A DNA stretch of 64,000 nucleotides from Thaumasiovibrio sp047250365 (GCF_047250365.1 NZ_JBLBVL010000013.1:1-64000), one strand, 5' to 3'. Numbered from the stretch's first letter, positions 52,306 through 61,903 are shown. Numbers and translations are program-made. The notes: a model not told the origin generated them from the letters alone.

Positions 52306-54732
52306 CTAAGCGTTGTCTTTATTCATTACCGCTTGGATGGTCAGTTTTACTTCTGATGAGACCAGTCCACTCAAAATCGAGGCTAGGTTCTCGACAGGTT
52401 TTGCCATCGCTTGCCCATCACTGTTGAGGTAGCCTTCTTGACGCAAGGTGCGAACCAGTATCGCAAAGACACCCTTATCAAAGAACTCTGGTGCATTAAT
52501 ACCATGCAAACGACTAAGGCGCTGTGCCATCATTTGACTTTGTTGTTCTAAGTCGCTGCGTAGCATTTCTGGCGACGCATTAAGCAGTGTCAGTGTAATG
52601 GCGTAACGTTGCAATGTCTCACTGATGGTTCGGGCCAGTAACTGCAGTGGTCCAATACGAGCTTGATTGAGGCTAATATGCAGCCCATCAGCATTGAGTA
52701 AGCGTTGACGAACCAGCTCTTGTACTGTCTTATCTACCACCGCCGTCAGTTCATCGGTTTCAAAACGTAAGAACAGCTCGGCCTTGAGGAAAGGGTAAAG
52801 GAGTTCTATCTGCTCGTGTAATTCATCTTGGGTTAAGCTATGGTGCTGAACCACGACATGAGCAATCAGCGACGGAATCGCAAACAGGTGAATGATATTG
52901 TTACGGTAGTAGGTCATCAGCACCGATTGCTCTCTGTCGAGAGAGACAATATCACCAAGTGCATCATTGGTGATGATAAACTTATCCATTGCTTCTGCGT
53001 GAGCAAGTAGTGCCGCCGCATCGCTGTCTGGTACCGTTACCTCTGGCGAGTACGGTGTTTTTTCGAGCAACTGCAAGTAACAGTCTATCTGCTCGATCAA
53101 AGCTTCGCGGCTTAAGGCGCGCTGGCGTGATGATGATAACGCCAGTGCACATAATGTCATGGCATTGGCTGCGGCAGCGTCGTTGATGTGGGTCATCATT
53201 TTGACGGCCAGCTTATTCACCGTAGGAGTCATCCATTGTGGCTTGACCGGCTCCATTGGATTGATGTCTTGACGCCACTCAGGGGCTTCTTGATTCAGGA
53301 ACTGGTTGACGGAGATTGGCTCGCCAAAGTTGACATATCCTTCGCCGAGATTACGCAGTTTTCGCAACATACGTAGCACTAAGCCGAAGTTCTCTTTCTC
53401 TTTACGCTGGCCTTGTAACTCTTTGGCATACGTGCCCACTTCCATCACGTGCTCGTAGCCAATATAGACTGGCACCAGAGTAACGGGGCGGTTCAATCCA
53501 CGTAGCATTGCTTGAATGGTCATGGCGAGCATGCCCGTTTTCGCAGGGAGCAGGCGTCCAGTGCGAGATCGTCCCCCTTCACTGAAATACTCAACGGCAT
53601 AGCCTTTCGTAAACAGCTCAGCCAAGTATTCGCGGAAAACCGTTGAGTAGAGCTTATTGCCCTTAAAGCTGCGGCGAATAAAGAATGCCCCGCCGCGGCG
53701 GAAAATGGGGCCCGCAGGGAAAAAGTTCAGATTAATACCTGCCGCGATATGAGGCGGTACTAATCCTTGTTTGTAGAGAACATAGGAGAGCAACATGTAG
53801 TCCATATGACTACGATGACACGGCACATAGACAATTTCTTGTCCATCTTGTGCTAGCTGACGAACGCGTTCAGCGTTATTGATATTGATCCCTTTATATA
53901 GACGATTCCACAGCCAACTAAGAACACGGTCGCCATGTTTTATCAAGGAATAGGAGAAATCAGCGGCGATCTCTTCCATCATCTCATGTGCTTCTTTACG
54001 CACTTTCTCTTCATTAACGTTACGGCTGCGCGCCTCGTCTTGAATTACTTTCTCAATCGCTTGCGATTGTAATAAGCGCTTAAACAGCACTTGACGATCG
54101 GGCAATTTAGGCCCCGATGCTGCCAGTTTTTGTCGTGAGAAGTGGATCTTGGCAACACGAGCCAGTTTGAGGGCGATCGATTCGTCCGTGCCATGGTGAT
54201 CTGCCATGTAACGTAAGGAGACAGGGGTGCTGACACGCACGAGACAATCACGCCCTTGGGTCAGGATGTTGTAGAACTTTTCTGGTCCGTTAAGTGGGCG
54301 CAGTTGCGGGTTATGATCATGCTCACGTCCAGGCTTTCGTCCCCAAAGTACAGATGCAGGAATCAACTGTACATCAAGCTCGCTGTCTTGGTGATGAAGC
54401 TTTAGTAGCGTTTGGAAGCGCTGCTGTGATGTTTCAGGTAGTGCATTGTCACTACCAAAGATACTTGGTCCTCGGCCCGCAAAAACATAGCGCGGGATCG
54501 AGTTTCCATTAAGCTCTATTGGAGTGAGAGGATCTGGTAGTCCTAACTCTTTACAGCTTTTGCTTAGCGTCAATAGATCAGTGGATGACTGAAACGGTAG
54601 TACATAGGCGATAGGCTTAGAGAGATCTAACCCTAAATCTGACACCGGATCAGTGGGAATTGAGTTCGTTTTTACCAACAAAGAGAGTGGCAGTTTCAGC
54701 AACGAATGATACAGGGGTAGCCCGCGTGACAT
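52306..54732 (-). CDS. plsB: glycerol-3-phosphate 1-O-acyltransferase PlsB
   Basis: Inner-membrane enzyme for the first acylation of glycerol 3-phosphate. The 808 aa protein matches the E. coli length. Acyltransferase motifs: HRSHMD (HX4D) near residue 305, the block with GAFFIRRSF near 350, FSEGGRSRTGRLLPAKTGM near 385 and VTLVPVYIGYE near 420. Divergent from dgkA, the other phospholipid gene here. Confidence 0.97.
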   Translation of the reverse strand: MSRGLPLYHSLLKLPLSLLVKTNSIPTDPVSDLGLDLSKPIAYVLPFQSSTDLLTLSKSCKELGLPDPLTPIELNGNSIPRYVFAGRGPSIFGSDNALPETSQQRFQTLLKLHHQDSELDVQLIPASVLWGRKPGREHDHNPQLRPLNGPEKFYNILTQGRDCLVRVSTPVSLRYMADHHGTDESIALKLARVAKIHFSRQKLAASGPKLPDRQVLFKRLLQSQAIEKVIQDEARSRNVNEEKVRKEAHEMMEEIAADFSYSLIKHGDRVLSWLWNRLYKGININNAERVRQLAQDGQEIVYVPCHRSHMDYMLLSYVLYKQGLVPPHIAAGINLNFFPAGPIFRRGGAFFIRRSFKGNKLYSTVFREYLAELFTKGYAVEYFSEGGRSRTGRLLPAKTGMLAMTIQAMLRGLNRPVTLVPVYIGYEHVMEVGTYAKELQGQRKEKENFGLVLRMLRKLRNLGEGYVNFGEPISVNQFLNQEAPEWRQDINPMEPVKPQWMTPTVNKLAVKMMTHINDAAAANAMTLCALALSSSRQRALSREALIEQIDCYLQLLEKTPYSPEVTVPDSDAAALLAHAEAMDKFIITNDALGDIVSLDREQSVLMTYYRNNIIHLFAIPSLIAHVVVQHHSLTQDELHEQIELLYPFLKAELFLRFETDELTAVVDKTVQELVRQRLLNADGLHISLNQARIGPLQLLARTISETLQRYAITLTLLNASPEMLRSDLEQQSQMMAQRLSRLHGINAPEFFDKGVFAILVRTLRQEGYLNSDGQAMAKPVENLASILSGLVSSEVKLTIQAVMNKDNA

Positions 54733-54885
54733 GTGGTTATTTGCCTCAGTTACTTTATGCGCCGCAAGAATAGCAGAAATGGGGTTAACATTCAGTCATT
54801 GCGTAACAATTTGCAAATTTCATGGCAACTGTTTGTACAGCGCTATATTAAACATAGGCAATCAATGTAATAACAGGAAGATGGA

Positions 54886-55242
54886 ATGCAAAAAGCAACT
54901 GGGATCAAGCGGCTTATTTTAGCTGCACGCTACTCAGTGCAAGGTTTGCGTAGTACGTTTGTGCATGAAGTGGCCTTTCGTCAGGAGTTGATTCTGGCGC
55001 TATTTATGATTCCGCTGGCATTTTGGTTAGAAGTGAACACGATACAACGCATACTCTTGGTAGGAACGGTGGTGCTGGTGCTGATAGTCGAGCTATTAAA
55101 CAGCGCCATAGAAGCGATTGTGGATCGGATCGGGATAGAGCAGCATCCGCTCTCTGGCCGAGCGAAAGATGCAGGCTCGGCGGCGGTATTGATGGCTTTG
55201 ATATTGTGTGGATATGTGTGGCTTGAAGTACTGCTGGTATAG
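54886..55242 (+). CDS. dgkA: diacylglycerol kinase DgkA
   Basis: Trimeric inner-membrane kinase recycling diacylglycerol, 118 aa with three membrane helices. Conserved active-site segments: RQELILA near residue 31 and VELLNSAIEAIVDRIG near 66-81. It lies 102 nt upstream of lexA, as in E. coli. Confidence 0.96.
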   Translation: MQKATGIKRLILAARYSVQGLRSTFVHEVAFRQELILALFMIPLAFWLEVNTIQRILLVGTVVLVLIVELLNSAIEAIVDRIGIEQHPLSGRAKDAGSAAVLMALILCGYVWLEVLLV

Positions 55243-55300
55243 TAAAACAAGAAAATAATTTAACTGTTGCCGAATTAAGCGCTTTTCAATTTCCTTAACA

Positions 55301-55336
55301 CTGGATATACTCACAGTTAACTGTATAAAAAGACAG
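55301..55336. promoter_or_regulatory. two LexA (SOS) boxes in the lexA promoter
   Basis: Box 2, CTGTATAAAAAGACAG (55321-55336), matches CTGT-N8-ACAG exactly; box 1, CTGGATATACTCACAG (55301-55316), has one mismatch. A promoter TTTTCA-N17-TATACT (-10 at 55306-55311) is overlapped by box 1. The tandem layout matches E. coli lexA and predicts autorepression. Confidence 0.93.
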
Positions 55337-55344
55337 GGTGAGTT

Positions 55345-55968
55345 ATGAAACCTTTAACGCCGCGACAACAAGAAGTCTATGATCTTATCAAAGACCATAT
55401 CGATTCATCGGGGATGCCTCCGACGCGAGCGGAGATCGCTCGCCAATTGGGGTTCCGTTCTGCTAATGCCGCAGAAGAACACTTAAAAGCCCTTGCTAAA
55501 AAAGGGGCGATTGAAATTATACCCGGCGCATCGCGTGGGATTCGTTTGCTCTTGAATGCGAGCAACGAAGAGATGGAAGAAGGTCTGCCATTGATTGGTC
55601 GCGTGGCGGCAGGTGAGCCGATTTTGGCGCAAGAGCATGTGGAAAGCCATTACAAGGTCGACCCTGCTATGTTTAAACCATCGGCAGACTTCTTGCTTAG
55701 AGTTAACGGTATGAGCATGAAAGATATCGGCATCCTTGATGGTGACTTACTGGCTGTGCACAAGACACAAGATGTGCGTAATGGTCAGGTAGTGGTTGCT
55801 CGGGTTGAAGATGATGTCACGGTGAAGCGCCTCGAACACAAAGGGGCACAAGTGCTGCTGCATGCTGAAAATGAAGAGTTTTCTCCGATTGTGGTTGATC
55901 TAGAGCATCAGCAATTTAGCATTGAAGGTATTGCTGTTGGTGTGATCCGCAATACACATTGGATGTAA
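55345..55968 (+). CDS. lexA: SOS repressor LexA
   Basis: 207 aa repressor with an N-terminal winged helix (PTRAEIARQLGFRSANAAEEH, about 26-46) and a C-terminal self-cleavage domain. Cleavage site Ala89-Gly90 (VAAGEP) and the Ser124/Lys161 catalytic pair (GMSMKD, DVTVKRL) are intact. GGGTGAG precedes the ATG. Confidence 0.98.
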   Translation: MKPLTPRQQEVYDLIKDHIDSSGMPPTRAEIARQLGFRSANAAEEHLKALAKKGAIEIIPGASRGIRLLLNASNEEMEEGLPLIGRVAAGEPILAQEHVESHYKVDPAMFKPSADFLLRVNGMSMKDIGILDGDLLAVHKTQDVRNGQVVVARVEDDVTVKRLEHKGAQVLLHAENEEFSPIVVDLEHQQFSIEGIAVGVIRNTHWM

Positions 55969-56242
55969 CTCTGGTATTGACTCCGTTGCTGTAGCTGGCG
56001 GCAAGTATTTTGCGGCTGGCTACACATCCTCTGTTTTATTTTGTCTCTTTTTCCTGTCATTTTGCGATTTTTCTCTCACTCTATTTGTCTGTTTCGATAT
56101 TCCTGAACTAACTTAGATGTAAACAAAGTGTTAAAAAGCAGGCTTTTCTGTGTTTTTACACTATTTGCGGCATGCTGCGTGGCTTTTAGCTCGTTGGCGA
56201 AGCGCTTTTTTACAGTTTGATCGGGAAGATCGGGAGGTATTG

Positions 56243-57385
56243 GTGATTGCACGCCATCTTATCGTGTTGGCTTTGGTATTGTTTGCGTCTCAGCTACATG
56301 CCGAAGAGATGCAACTTAATATGACACCCGGGGTCACGCAAGTGAGCCAACAGGTGTACGACCTTCACATGACGATATTTCTTATCTGTTGTGCTATTGG
56401 GATCGTGGTATTTGGTGCCATGTTCTGGGCTATTTTCCACCATCGCAAATCTAAAGGGGCTGTCGCGGCGAGCTTCCATGAAAGCACCAAAGTGGAGGTG
56501 CTGTGGACAGTGATTCCATTCATTATTTTGATCGGTATGGCCATCCCTGCAACAAAAACCCTGTTGGCAATGGAAGACACTTCCGAGCCCGATTTAACCA
56601 TTCAGATCACCGGTTCACAATGGAAATGGCACTACCGCTATTTTGACGATGAGGTCGCGTTCTACTCGTTGTTGGCGACCCGTCCCGCCGAAATCGATAA
56701 CCGTACAGAAAAGCGTGAAAATTACCTGCTTGAGGTCGACCGCCCGCTGGTGGTGCCAACCGGCAAAAAAATCCGTTTTCTTATTACGTCGCAAGACGTG
56801 ATTCACTCGTGGTGGGTGCCCGACTTTGCCGTGAAAAAAGATGCCAACCCAGGATTTATTAATGAAGCGTGGACGCGTATCGATAAGCCTGGCATCTATC
56901 GTGGCCAGTGTGCCGAATTGTGCGGGAAAGATCATGGGTTCATGCCAATCGTTGTGATAGCCAAAGCGCCAGCCGAGTACGAACAGTGGTTACAACGAAC
57001 CCAATTAGCTCAACAGCAAGCGCAAGAAGAAGAACAACGCTTACTGGCGATGAATATGGAAATGGATGAGTTAATGGCTCTGGGTGAGAAGACATATAAC
57101 GCGCGCTGTGCTGTTTGTCACCAAGCCAATGGACAAGGTATCCCCGGTGCTTTCCCTGCCTTGGCAGGAGAAGGGGTCTCGATTGATCCCAAAGGCAAGC
57201 TACAGCATTTAAGTGTTGTTGTTCACGGCCAAGCTGGAACGGCGATGCAGGCGTTTGGTCCGCAACTCAGTTTAAAAGAGCTGGCGGCAGTGGTGACGTA
57301 CGAGCGTAATGCGTGGGGCAATAACACTGGCGATACGGTACAGGCTGCAGAAGTTCAGGCAGTACTCAACGGCGAGTCATTATAG
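56243..57385 (+). CDS. coxB: cytochrome c oxidase subunit II with fused cytochrome c domain
   Basis: 380 aa caa3-type subunit. Signal peptide to about residue 20 (LHA-E), two membrane helices (about 44-65 and 87-105), a CuA domain with H188, C223, C227, H231 and M234, then a C-terminal c-type heme domain with CAVCH at 289-293. I chose the GTG at 56243 because GGGAGG lies 5 nt upstream and the signal peptide follows at once; the frame reaches back 93 nt to another GTG without such a site. First gene of the cox cluster. Confidence 0.92.
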   Translation: MIARHLIVLALVLFASQLHAEEMQLNMTPGVTQVSQQVYDLHMTIFLICCAIGIVVFGAMFWAIFHHRKSKGAVAASFHESTKVEVLWTVIPFIILIGMAIPATKTLLAMEDTSEPDLTIQITGSQWKWHYRYFDDEVAFYSLLATRPAEIDNRTEKRENYLLEVDRPLVVPTGKKIRFLITSQDVIHSWWVPDFAVKKDANPGFINEAWTRIDKPGIYRGQCAELCGKDHGFMPIVVIAKAPAEYEQWLQRTQLAQQQAQEEEQRLLAMNMEMDELMALGEKTYNARCAVCHQANGQGIPGAFPALAGEGVSIDPKGKLQHLSVVVHGQAGTAMQAFGPQLSLKELAAVVTYERNAWGNNTGDTVQAAEVQAVLNGESL

Positions 57386-57396
57386 GGAGTGGAAAA

Positions 57397-59004
57397 ATGA
57401 GCGATACCTTGCCTGAAAAAGAACAAAGCAGTGTGTTAGTTGATGAACAAGCTCCCCATCACCATGGCCCGACGGGAATCATGCGCTGGTTGTTGACCAC
57501 CAACCATAAAGAGATCGGTTCATTGTATCTGATTTTCAGCTTCAGCATGTTTTTGCTGGGCGGGGCGATGGCAATGGTAATTCGAGCTGAATTATTTCAG
57601 CCGGGGCTGCAGTTAATCGAGCCTAACTTCTTTAACCAAATGACCACAGTGCACGGCCTGATTATGGTTTTTGGCGCGGTGATGCCAGCATTTACCGGTT
57701 TAGCGAATTGGATGATACCGATGATGATCGGTGCACCCGATATGGCACTACCACGTATGAATAACTGGAGCTTTTGGATTCTGCCTTTTGCGTTTCTAAT
57801 GCTGATCATGTCGCTATTTATGGAGGGCGGCGGGCCAAACTTTGGTTGGACGTTCTACGCGCCCCTGTCGACAACCTATAGCCCAGAGAGCACTGGTCTA
57901 TTTGTGTTTGCGGTGCACATTATGGGGATCAGCTCCATCATGGGGGCGATCAATGTCATCGTTACCATTATGAACTTGCGTGCCCCCGGTATGACCTACA
58001 TGAAAATGCCACTGTTTGTGTGGACGTGGCTGATTACGGCTTTCTTATTGATTGCGGTAATGCCCGTATTAGCAGGGGCAGTGACCATGGTGTTAACGGA
58101 CAAATACTTTGGCACCAGCTTCTTTGACGCGGCTGGTGGGGGGGATCCTGTCATGTTCCAGCATATCTTCTGGTTTTTTGGTCACCCTGAAGTCTACATC
58201 ATGATTTTACCGAGCTTTGGTATCATTTCCGCTATTGTTCCCGCTTTCTCTCGTAAAAGGCTCTTTGGTTACAGCTCTATGGTGTATGCCACGGCATCGA
58301 TTGCAGGGTTGAGTTTTTTGGTCTGGGCGCACCATATGTTTACCACTGGCATGCCCGTGGCTGCGGAACTGTTCTTTATGTATTGCACCATGCTGATCTC
58401 AGTGCCGACCGGAGTGAAAGTCTTTAACTGGGTAGCAACGATGTGGCGGGGGTCGCTATCATTTGAAATGCCGATGATGTTTGCCATTGCGTTTATCGTG
58501 CTATTTACCATCGGCGGCTTTTCCGGCTTGATGCTTGCCATTACCCCGGCAGATTTTCAGTACCATGATACCTACTTTGTCGTTGCCCACTTCCATTACG
58601 TCCTCGTCTCGGGCGCCATCTTCTCCATTATGGCTGCTGCTTACTATTGGCTGCCGAAGTGGACAGGGCACATGTATAACTTGCGTCTTGCGAAGTGGCA
58701 TTTTTGGTGTTCGATTATCTCGGTCAATATCTTGTTTTTCCCTATGCACTTCCTTGGCCTTGCCGGCATGCCGCGACGCATTCCCGATTATGCGTTGCAG
58801 TTTGCCGATATTAATGCGGTGGTGAGTATTGGCGGCTTTGCGTTTGGCTTGTCGCAATTGATCTTTCTTGCCTTGGTGGTGAAGTGCGTACGCGGGGGCG
58901 AAAAAGCCAGTGCCAAGCCTTGGGAAGGAGCTGAAGGACTAGAGTGGACAGTACCATCTCCAGCGCCTCTGCATACCTTCGAAACACCCCCGAAGGTGGA
59001 CTAG
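57397..59004 (+). CDS. ctaD: cytochrome c oxidase subunit I
   Basis: Catalytic subunit, 535 aa with twelve membrane helices. The heme and CuB ligands are visible: TVHGLIMVF (low-spin heme His), WFFGHPEVYIMILP (CuB His and cross-linked Tyr), AHHMF (two CuB His) and HFHYVLVSG (heme a3 and heme a His). The HPEVY Tyr places it in the A-type heme-copper oxidases. Confidence 0.98.
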   Translation: MSDTLPEKEQSSVLVDEQAPHHHGPTGIMRWLLTTNHKEIGSLYLIFSFSMFLLGGAMAMVIRAELFQPGLQLIEPNFFNQMTTVHGLIMVFGAVMPAFTGLANWMIPMMIGAPDMALPRMNNWSFWILPFAFLMLIMSLFMEGGGPNFGWTFYAPLSTTYSPESTGLFVFAVHIMGISSIMGAINVIVTIMNLRAPGMTYMKMPLFVWTWLITAFLLIAVMPVLAGAVTMVLTDKYFGTSFFDAAGGGDPVMFQHIFWFFGHPEVYIMILPSFGIISAIVPAFSRKRLFGYSSMVYATASIAGLSFLVWAHHMFTTGMPVAAELFFMYCTMLISVPTGVKVFNWVATMWRGSLSFEMPMMFAIAFIVLFTIGGFSGLMLAITPADFQYHDTYFVVAHFHYVLVSGAIFSIMAAAYYWLPKWTGHMYNLRLAKWHFWCSIISVNILFFPMHFLGLAGMPRRIPDYALQFADINAVVSIGGFAFGLSQLIFLALVVKCVRGGEKASAKPWEGAEGLEWTVPSPAPLHTFETPPKVD

Positions 59005-59007
59005 AGT

Positions 59008-59526
59008 ATGGCATCGACACGACGAACAACCGCTAAATTGGTGGTCGCTGCGCTGGCGATGTTCGGCTTTGCTTTTGCGTTGGTGCCCCTGTATGACGTC
59101 TTTTGCGACATTACTGGCATCAATGGCAAAACGGCGTCGACACCCAGTGCACACAGTGAGCGGCGTGATAGCAGCCGAACCGTGACGATTGAATTTGTTG
59201 CATATACTAAAGACGGCTTGCCGTGGCGATTTGGCCCTGAAGTAAAAGAGATGCAGGTTCACCCTGGGGATACCCACGAGATGGCTTATTTGGCCACCAA
59301 TTTGGGTGCACAGGATGTGGTAGGGCAAGCTGTGCCTTCTGTGACCCCTGGGATAGCTGCGAAGTACCTAAATAAAATTGAGTGTTTTTGCTTTAATCGT
59401 CAGCCGCTTGCGTCTGGCGAAGAGGCGGCGCTACCGCTGATTTTCTATATTGATCCTGCGCTGCCGGAAGATATTCATACGTTGACGTTGGCTTATACCT
59501 TGTTTGAGGTTCCGCCAGCGCCATAA
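59008..59526 (+). CDS. ctaG: cytochrome c oxidase assembly protein CtaG (Cox11)
   Basis: 172 aa copper chaperone for the CuB site: one N-terminal membrane helix (about 9-28), a periplasmic domain, and the copper-binding CFCF motif near residue 128. It starts 3 nt after ctaD. Confidence 0.96.
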   Translation: MASTRRTTAKLVVAALAMFGFAFALVPLYDVFCDITGINGKTASTPSAHSERRDSSRTVTIEFVAYTKDGLPWRFGPEVKEMQVHPGDTHEMAYLATNLGAQDVVGQAVPSVTPGIAAKYLNKIECFCFNRQPLASGEEAALPLIFYIDPALPEDIHTLTLAYTLFEVPPAP

Positions 59527-59563
59527 CGCACACAACCAGAAATAGATGGAAATGAGGTTCGCT

Positions 59564-60433
59564 ATGTCAAGCCAGCATCAACACTACTATGTGCCAGCCC
59601 AGAGCATCTGGCCCATTATCGGCGCAATTGCGCTGTTTATGATTGCGATGGGCGCGGGCGCCACAGTGGGTGGCTTATTTGGGGGTAACGGCCCATGGCT
59701 ATTGTTGTCGGGTATTGGCGTCTTGTTGATTATGCTATTTGGCTGGTTCAAAGATGTTATTCGTGAGTCGATGGCGGGGTTATACAGTGCGCAAATGGAT
59801 CGCTCTTTTCGCCAAGGAATGAGCTGGTTTATCTTTTCTGAAGTGATGTTTTTCGCTGCCTTTTTTGGTGCGTTGTTCTATGCGCGTATGATTGCGGTGC
59901 CTTGGCTTGGCGGGGCTGCCAATAATGCCATGACGCATGCCGTGCTATGGCCGGAATTTATCCCCACCTGGCCTCTTACCACCACGCCCGATGGTACCCA
60001 GACCAATGCGATGGGCGCGATGGGCTTGCCACTAATTAATACACTGATTTTACTGACATCTTCCATTACGGTGCACATTGCTCATGTCGCGATGGAGAAA
60101 GGCAATCGTCAACGCTTGGTGCTGTTTCTACTACTGACGGTGCTATTGGGAAGTTTGTTTGTCTTCTTCCAAGGAGAAGAGTATTTGCATGCCTATCAAG
60201 AAATGGATCTTAAGCTCGACTCCGGTGTTTACGGTAACACCTTTTATTTATTAACCGGCTTTCATGGTGTGCATGTCACCTTGGGGACCTTGATATTGTT
60301 TATTGTCTGGCTACGCGTACTGCGCGGGCATTTCTCCCCGGAAAAGCATTTCGCGTTTCAGGCTGGGGTGTGGTACTGGCACTTTGTTGATGTGGTTTGG
60401 CTAATGTTATTCATTTTCGTCTACATACTGTAG
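59564..60433 (+). CDS. ctaE: cytochrome c oxidase subunit III
   Basis: 289 aa with seven membrane helices; FIFSEVMFFAAFFGALFYAR and the late GFHGVHVTLGT and WYWHFVDVVWL segments are diagnostic. I chose the ATG at 59564 because GAGG lies 6 nt upstream; an ATG six codons earlier lacks a ribosome-binding site. Confidence 0.96.
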   Translation: MSSQHQHYYVPAQSIWPIIGAIALFMIAMGAGATVGGLFGGNGPWLLLSGIGVLLIMLFGWFKDVIRESMAGLYSAQMDRSFRQGMSWFIFSEVMFFAAFFGALFYARMIAVPWLGGAANNAMTHAVLWPEFIPTWPLTTTPDGTQTNAMGAMGLPLINTLILLTSSITVHIAHVAMEKGNRQRLVLFLLLTVLLGSLFVFFQGEEYLHAYQEMDLKLDSGVYGNTFYLLTGFHGVHVTLGTLILFIVWLRVLRGHFSPEKHFAFQAGVWYWHFVDVVWLMLFIFVYIL

Positions 60434-60454
60434 TGAGCTTAAAATGCTTCAACC

Positions 60455-60661
60455 TTAGTAGGGTCTAGGATTGGGCGTGATGATGCCGCCAGCGATAGCG
60501 AGTAACAATAAAGAGAAGATGATAACGGACCATAGCAGACGCCGCCCAAGAAAGTGAGATAGCGGCTTACTCTGTTCACCTTTTAGCAAGGCAGGAAGTG
60601 CCCGAAATAAATTGAAAAGGACAAAGATCAATAAGATGACTATCAGCGCTTTAATCCACAC
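60455..60661 (-). CDS. DUF2909-family small membrane protein
   Basis: A 68 aa protein with two membrane helices (about 3-20 and 43-62), the layout of DUF2909 proteins, which recur beside surf1 in oxidase clusters. I chose the GTG at 60661 because AGAGG lies 7 nt upstream; the frame continues 22 codons to an ATG at 60727 inside the surf1 coding region. It is transcribed against the cox genes, and its 5' end overlaps that of surf1. Confidence 0.75.
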   Translation of the reverse strand: MWIKALIVILLIFVLFNLFRALPALLKGEQSKPLSHFLGRRLLWSVIIFSLLLLAIAGGIITPNPRPY

Positions 60662-61346
60662 AAGGCAACCTCTTCGGCGGTTAGGGTTTTGTCTATTTAC
60701 TGTGGTTGTGGTTGCGCTGCTCGTCAAGTTAGGGCTGTGGCAGCTATCGCGTGCAGAAGAAAAAACACTGCTGACCTCACAATATACCCAGCGTCAGCAG
60801 CAGTCGTTTACGTCGCTGCAGTCGATACCGGCCCCTTTTTATCGCGTCATGCTCTCTGGTGAGTTACTCCTTGAGCATTTGGTCTGGTTAGATAACCAAA
60901 CTTATCGAGGCAGGGTTGGGTATCAGCTTCATATCCCATTGAGAACAGAATCGGGAACCGTGCTGGTTAACTTTGGCTGGGCGAAGGCGCCACAACAAAG
61001 AAGTCAATTGCCCGAGATAGCAGCACAGTTTAAGAGTATTTCACCGGCAGTGCAGTATGGCGGCATTGTCACTTTGCCAAGTCAAACGCTGCTTCTTAGT
61101 GGCGGTGCGGAAGCGGATTTGCTTGGACGCGTACAGCAGATTGATATGACAACATTGAGTCAAGCGTCAGGAATTGCATTGAGCGAGTACATTGTACAAC
61201 TTGATGCGACACACCCCTTGGCTCTGCAGTCGATTTGGGTGCCAACAGTGATGTCGGCACAAAAACATTATGGCTATGCGCTGCAATGGTTTTTGTTGGC
61301 TGGAGCGGTGTTCGTCTTGGCAGGATTTTGGTTACGGAGGACGTGA
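60636..61346 (+). CDS. SURF1-family oxidase assembly protein
   Basis: 236 aa protein with N- and C-terminal membrane helices around a periplasmic domain. The family opening VALLVKLGLWQLSRAEEK and later GRVGYQLHIPL and VLVNFGWA are seen. SURF1 helps insert heme a into subunit I. I chose the ATG at 60636; the upstream AAAAGGA is 13 nt away, so the start is not firm. The stop overlaps the next gene (TGATG). Confidence 0.9.
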   Translation: MTISALIHTRQPLRRLGFCLFTVVVVALLVKLGLWQLSRAEEKTLLTSQYTQRQQQSFTSLQSIPAPFYRVMLSGELLLEHLVWLDNQTYRGRVGYQLHIPLRTESGTVLVNFGWAKAPQQRSQLPEIAAQFKSISPAVQYGGIVTLPSQTLLLSGGAEADLLGRVQQIDMTTLSQASGIALSEYIVQLDATHPLALQSIWVPTVMSAQKHYGYALQWFLLAGAVFVLAGFWLRRT

Positions 61347-61891
61347 TGAAACGCAGTTTAAATTTGTGGTTACTTTTGTTGGCGTTCATCGTGCCAGTGA
61401 TTCTGGCATGGGTAATGTTATCAAATCAGTGGTATCAAGGGGGCGTGACCAATCGAGGCAAGTTACTGGATGAGCCAGTACAGCTAGCATGGCTAAGCCC
61501 AGAGCAGCCTCAATGGCAGCTCTGGTACTTCCCTCCTACGCCTTGCGATCAATCATGCGCGGGGGCGTTGTTTAATTTGCGTCAGGTACCGCAAGTGATT
61601 GGTGAGCCTTCACAGCGACTCGCAAGCAAATTATTGGTGCAGCCAGCCGTGCAACGGGCAGAAGCCGAAAATGCATTGCTGTCGGGAATGGAAACGAAAC
61701 CTATCACGGTAGCAGAGCAACAAGCGTGGCAGCATTTGCCGTATGGTGGCGCAGCAATATACGTGATGGACCCGCACGGTACCATTATGCTGGCTTATCC
61801 GATTGAGCAAGAGAAACCAGCCATAATGGCGCAAGGTAAGGCGATGGTGCGCGACATTAAACGTCTACTGAAACTGTCCAGGATTGGGTAA
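61346..61891 (+). CDS. SCO-like membrane-anchored protein of the oxidase cluster
   Basis: 181 aa, one N-terminal membrane helix (about 6-26) and a periplasmic domain with a CDQSC motif (CxxxC, near residue 65) preceded by LWYFPPTP. This placing resembles the copper-binding CxxxC of SCO/thioredoxin-fold proteins, and the C-terminal VMDPHGTIMLAYP resembles the late SCO region. It begins in the surf1 stop and lies before ctaA. Role in copper delivery or thiol reduction is an inference; I do not recognise a named family. Confidence 0.75.
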   Translation: MKRSLNLWLLLLAFIVPVILAWVMLSNQWYQGGVTNRGKLLDEPVQLAWLSPEQPQWQLWYFPPTPCDQSCAGALFNLRQVPQVIGEPSQRLASKLLVQPAVQRAEAENALLSGMETKPITVAEQQAWQHLPYGGAAIYVMDPHGTIMLAYPIEQEKPAIMAQGKAMVRDIKRLLKLSRIG

Positions 61892-61903
61892 CAGGGAGTG
61901 ACC

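Noticed and set aside
54731..54922. 63-codon plus-strand frame across the plsB-dgkA gap
   Set aside because: It runs into dgkA in another frame and has no ribosome-binding site or family resemblance.
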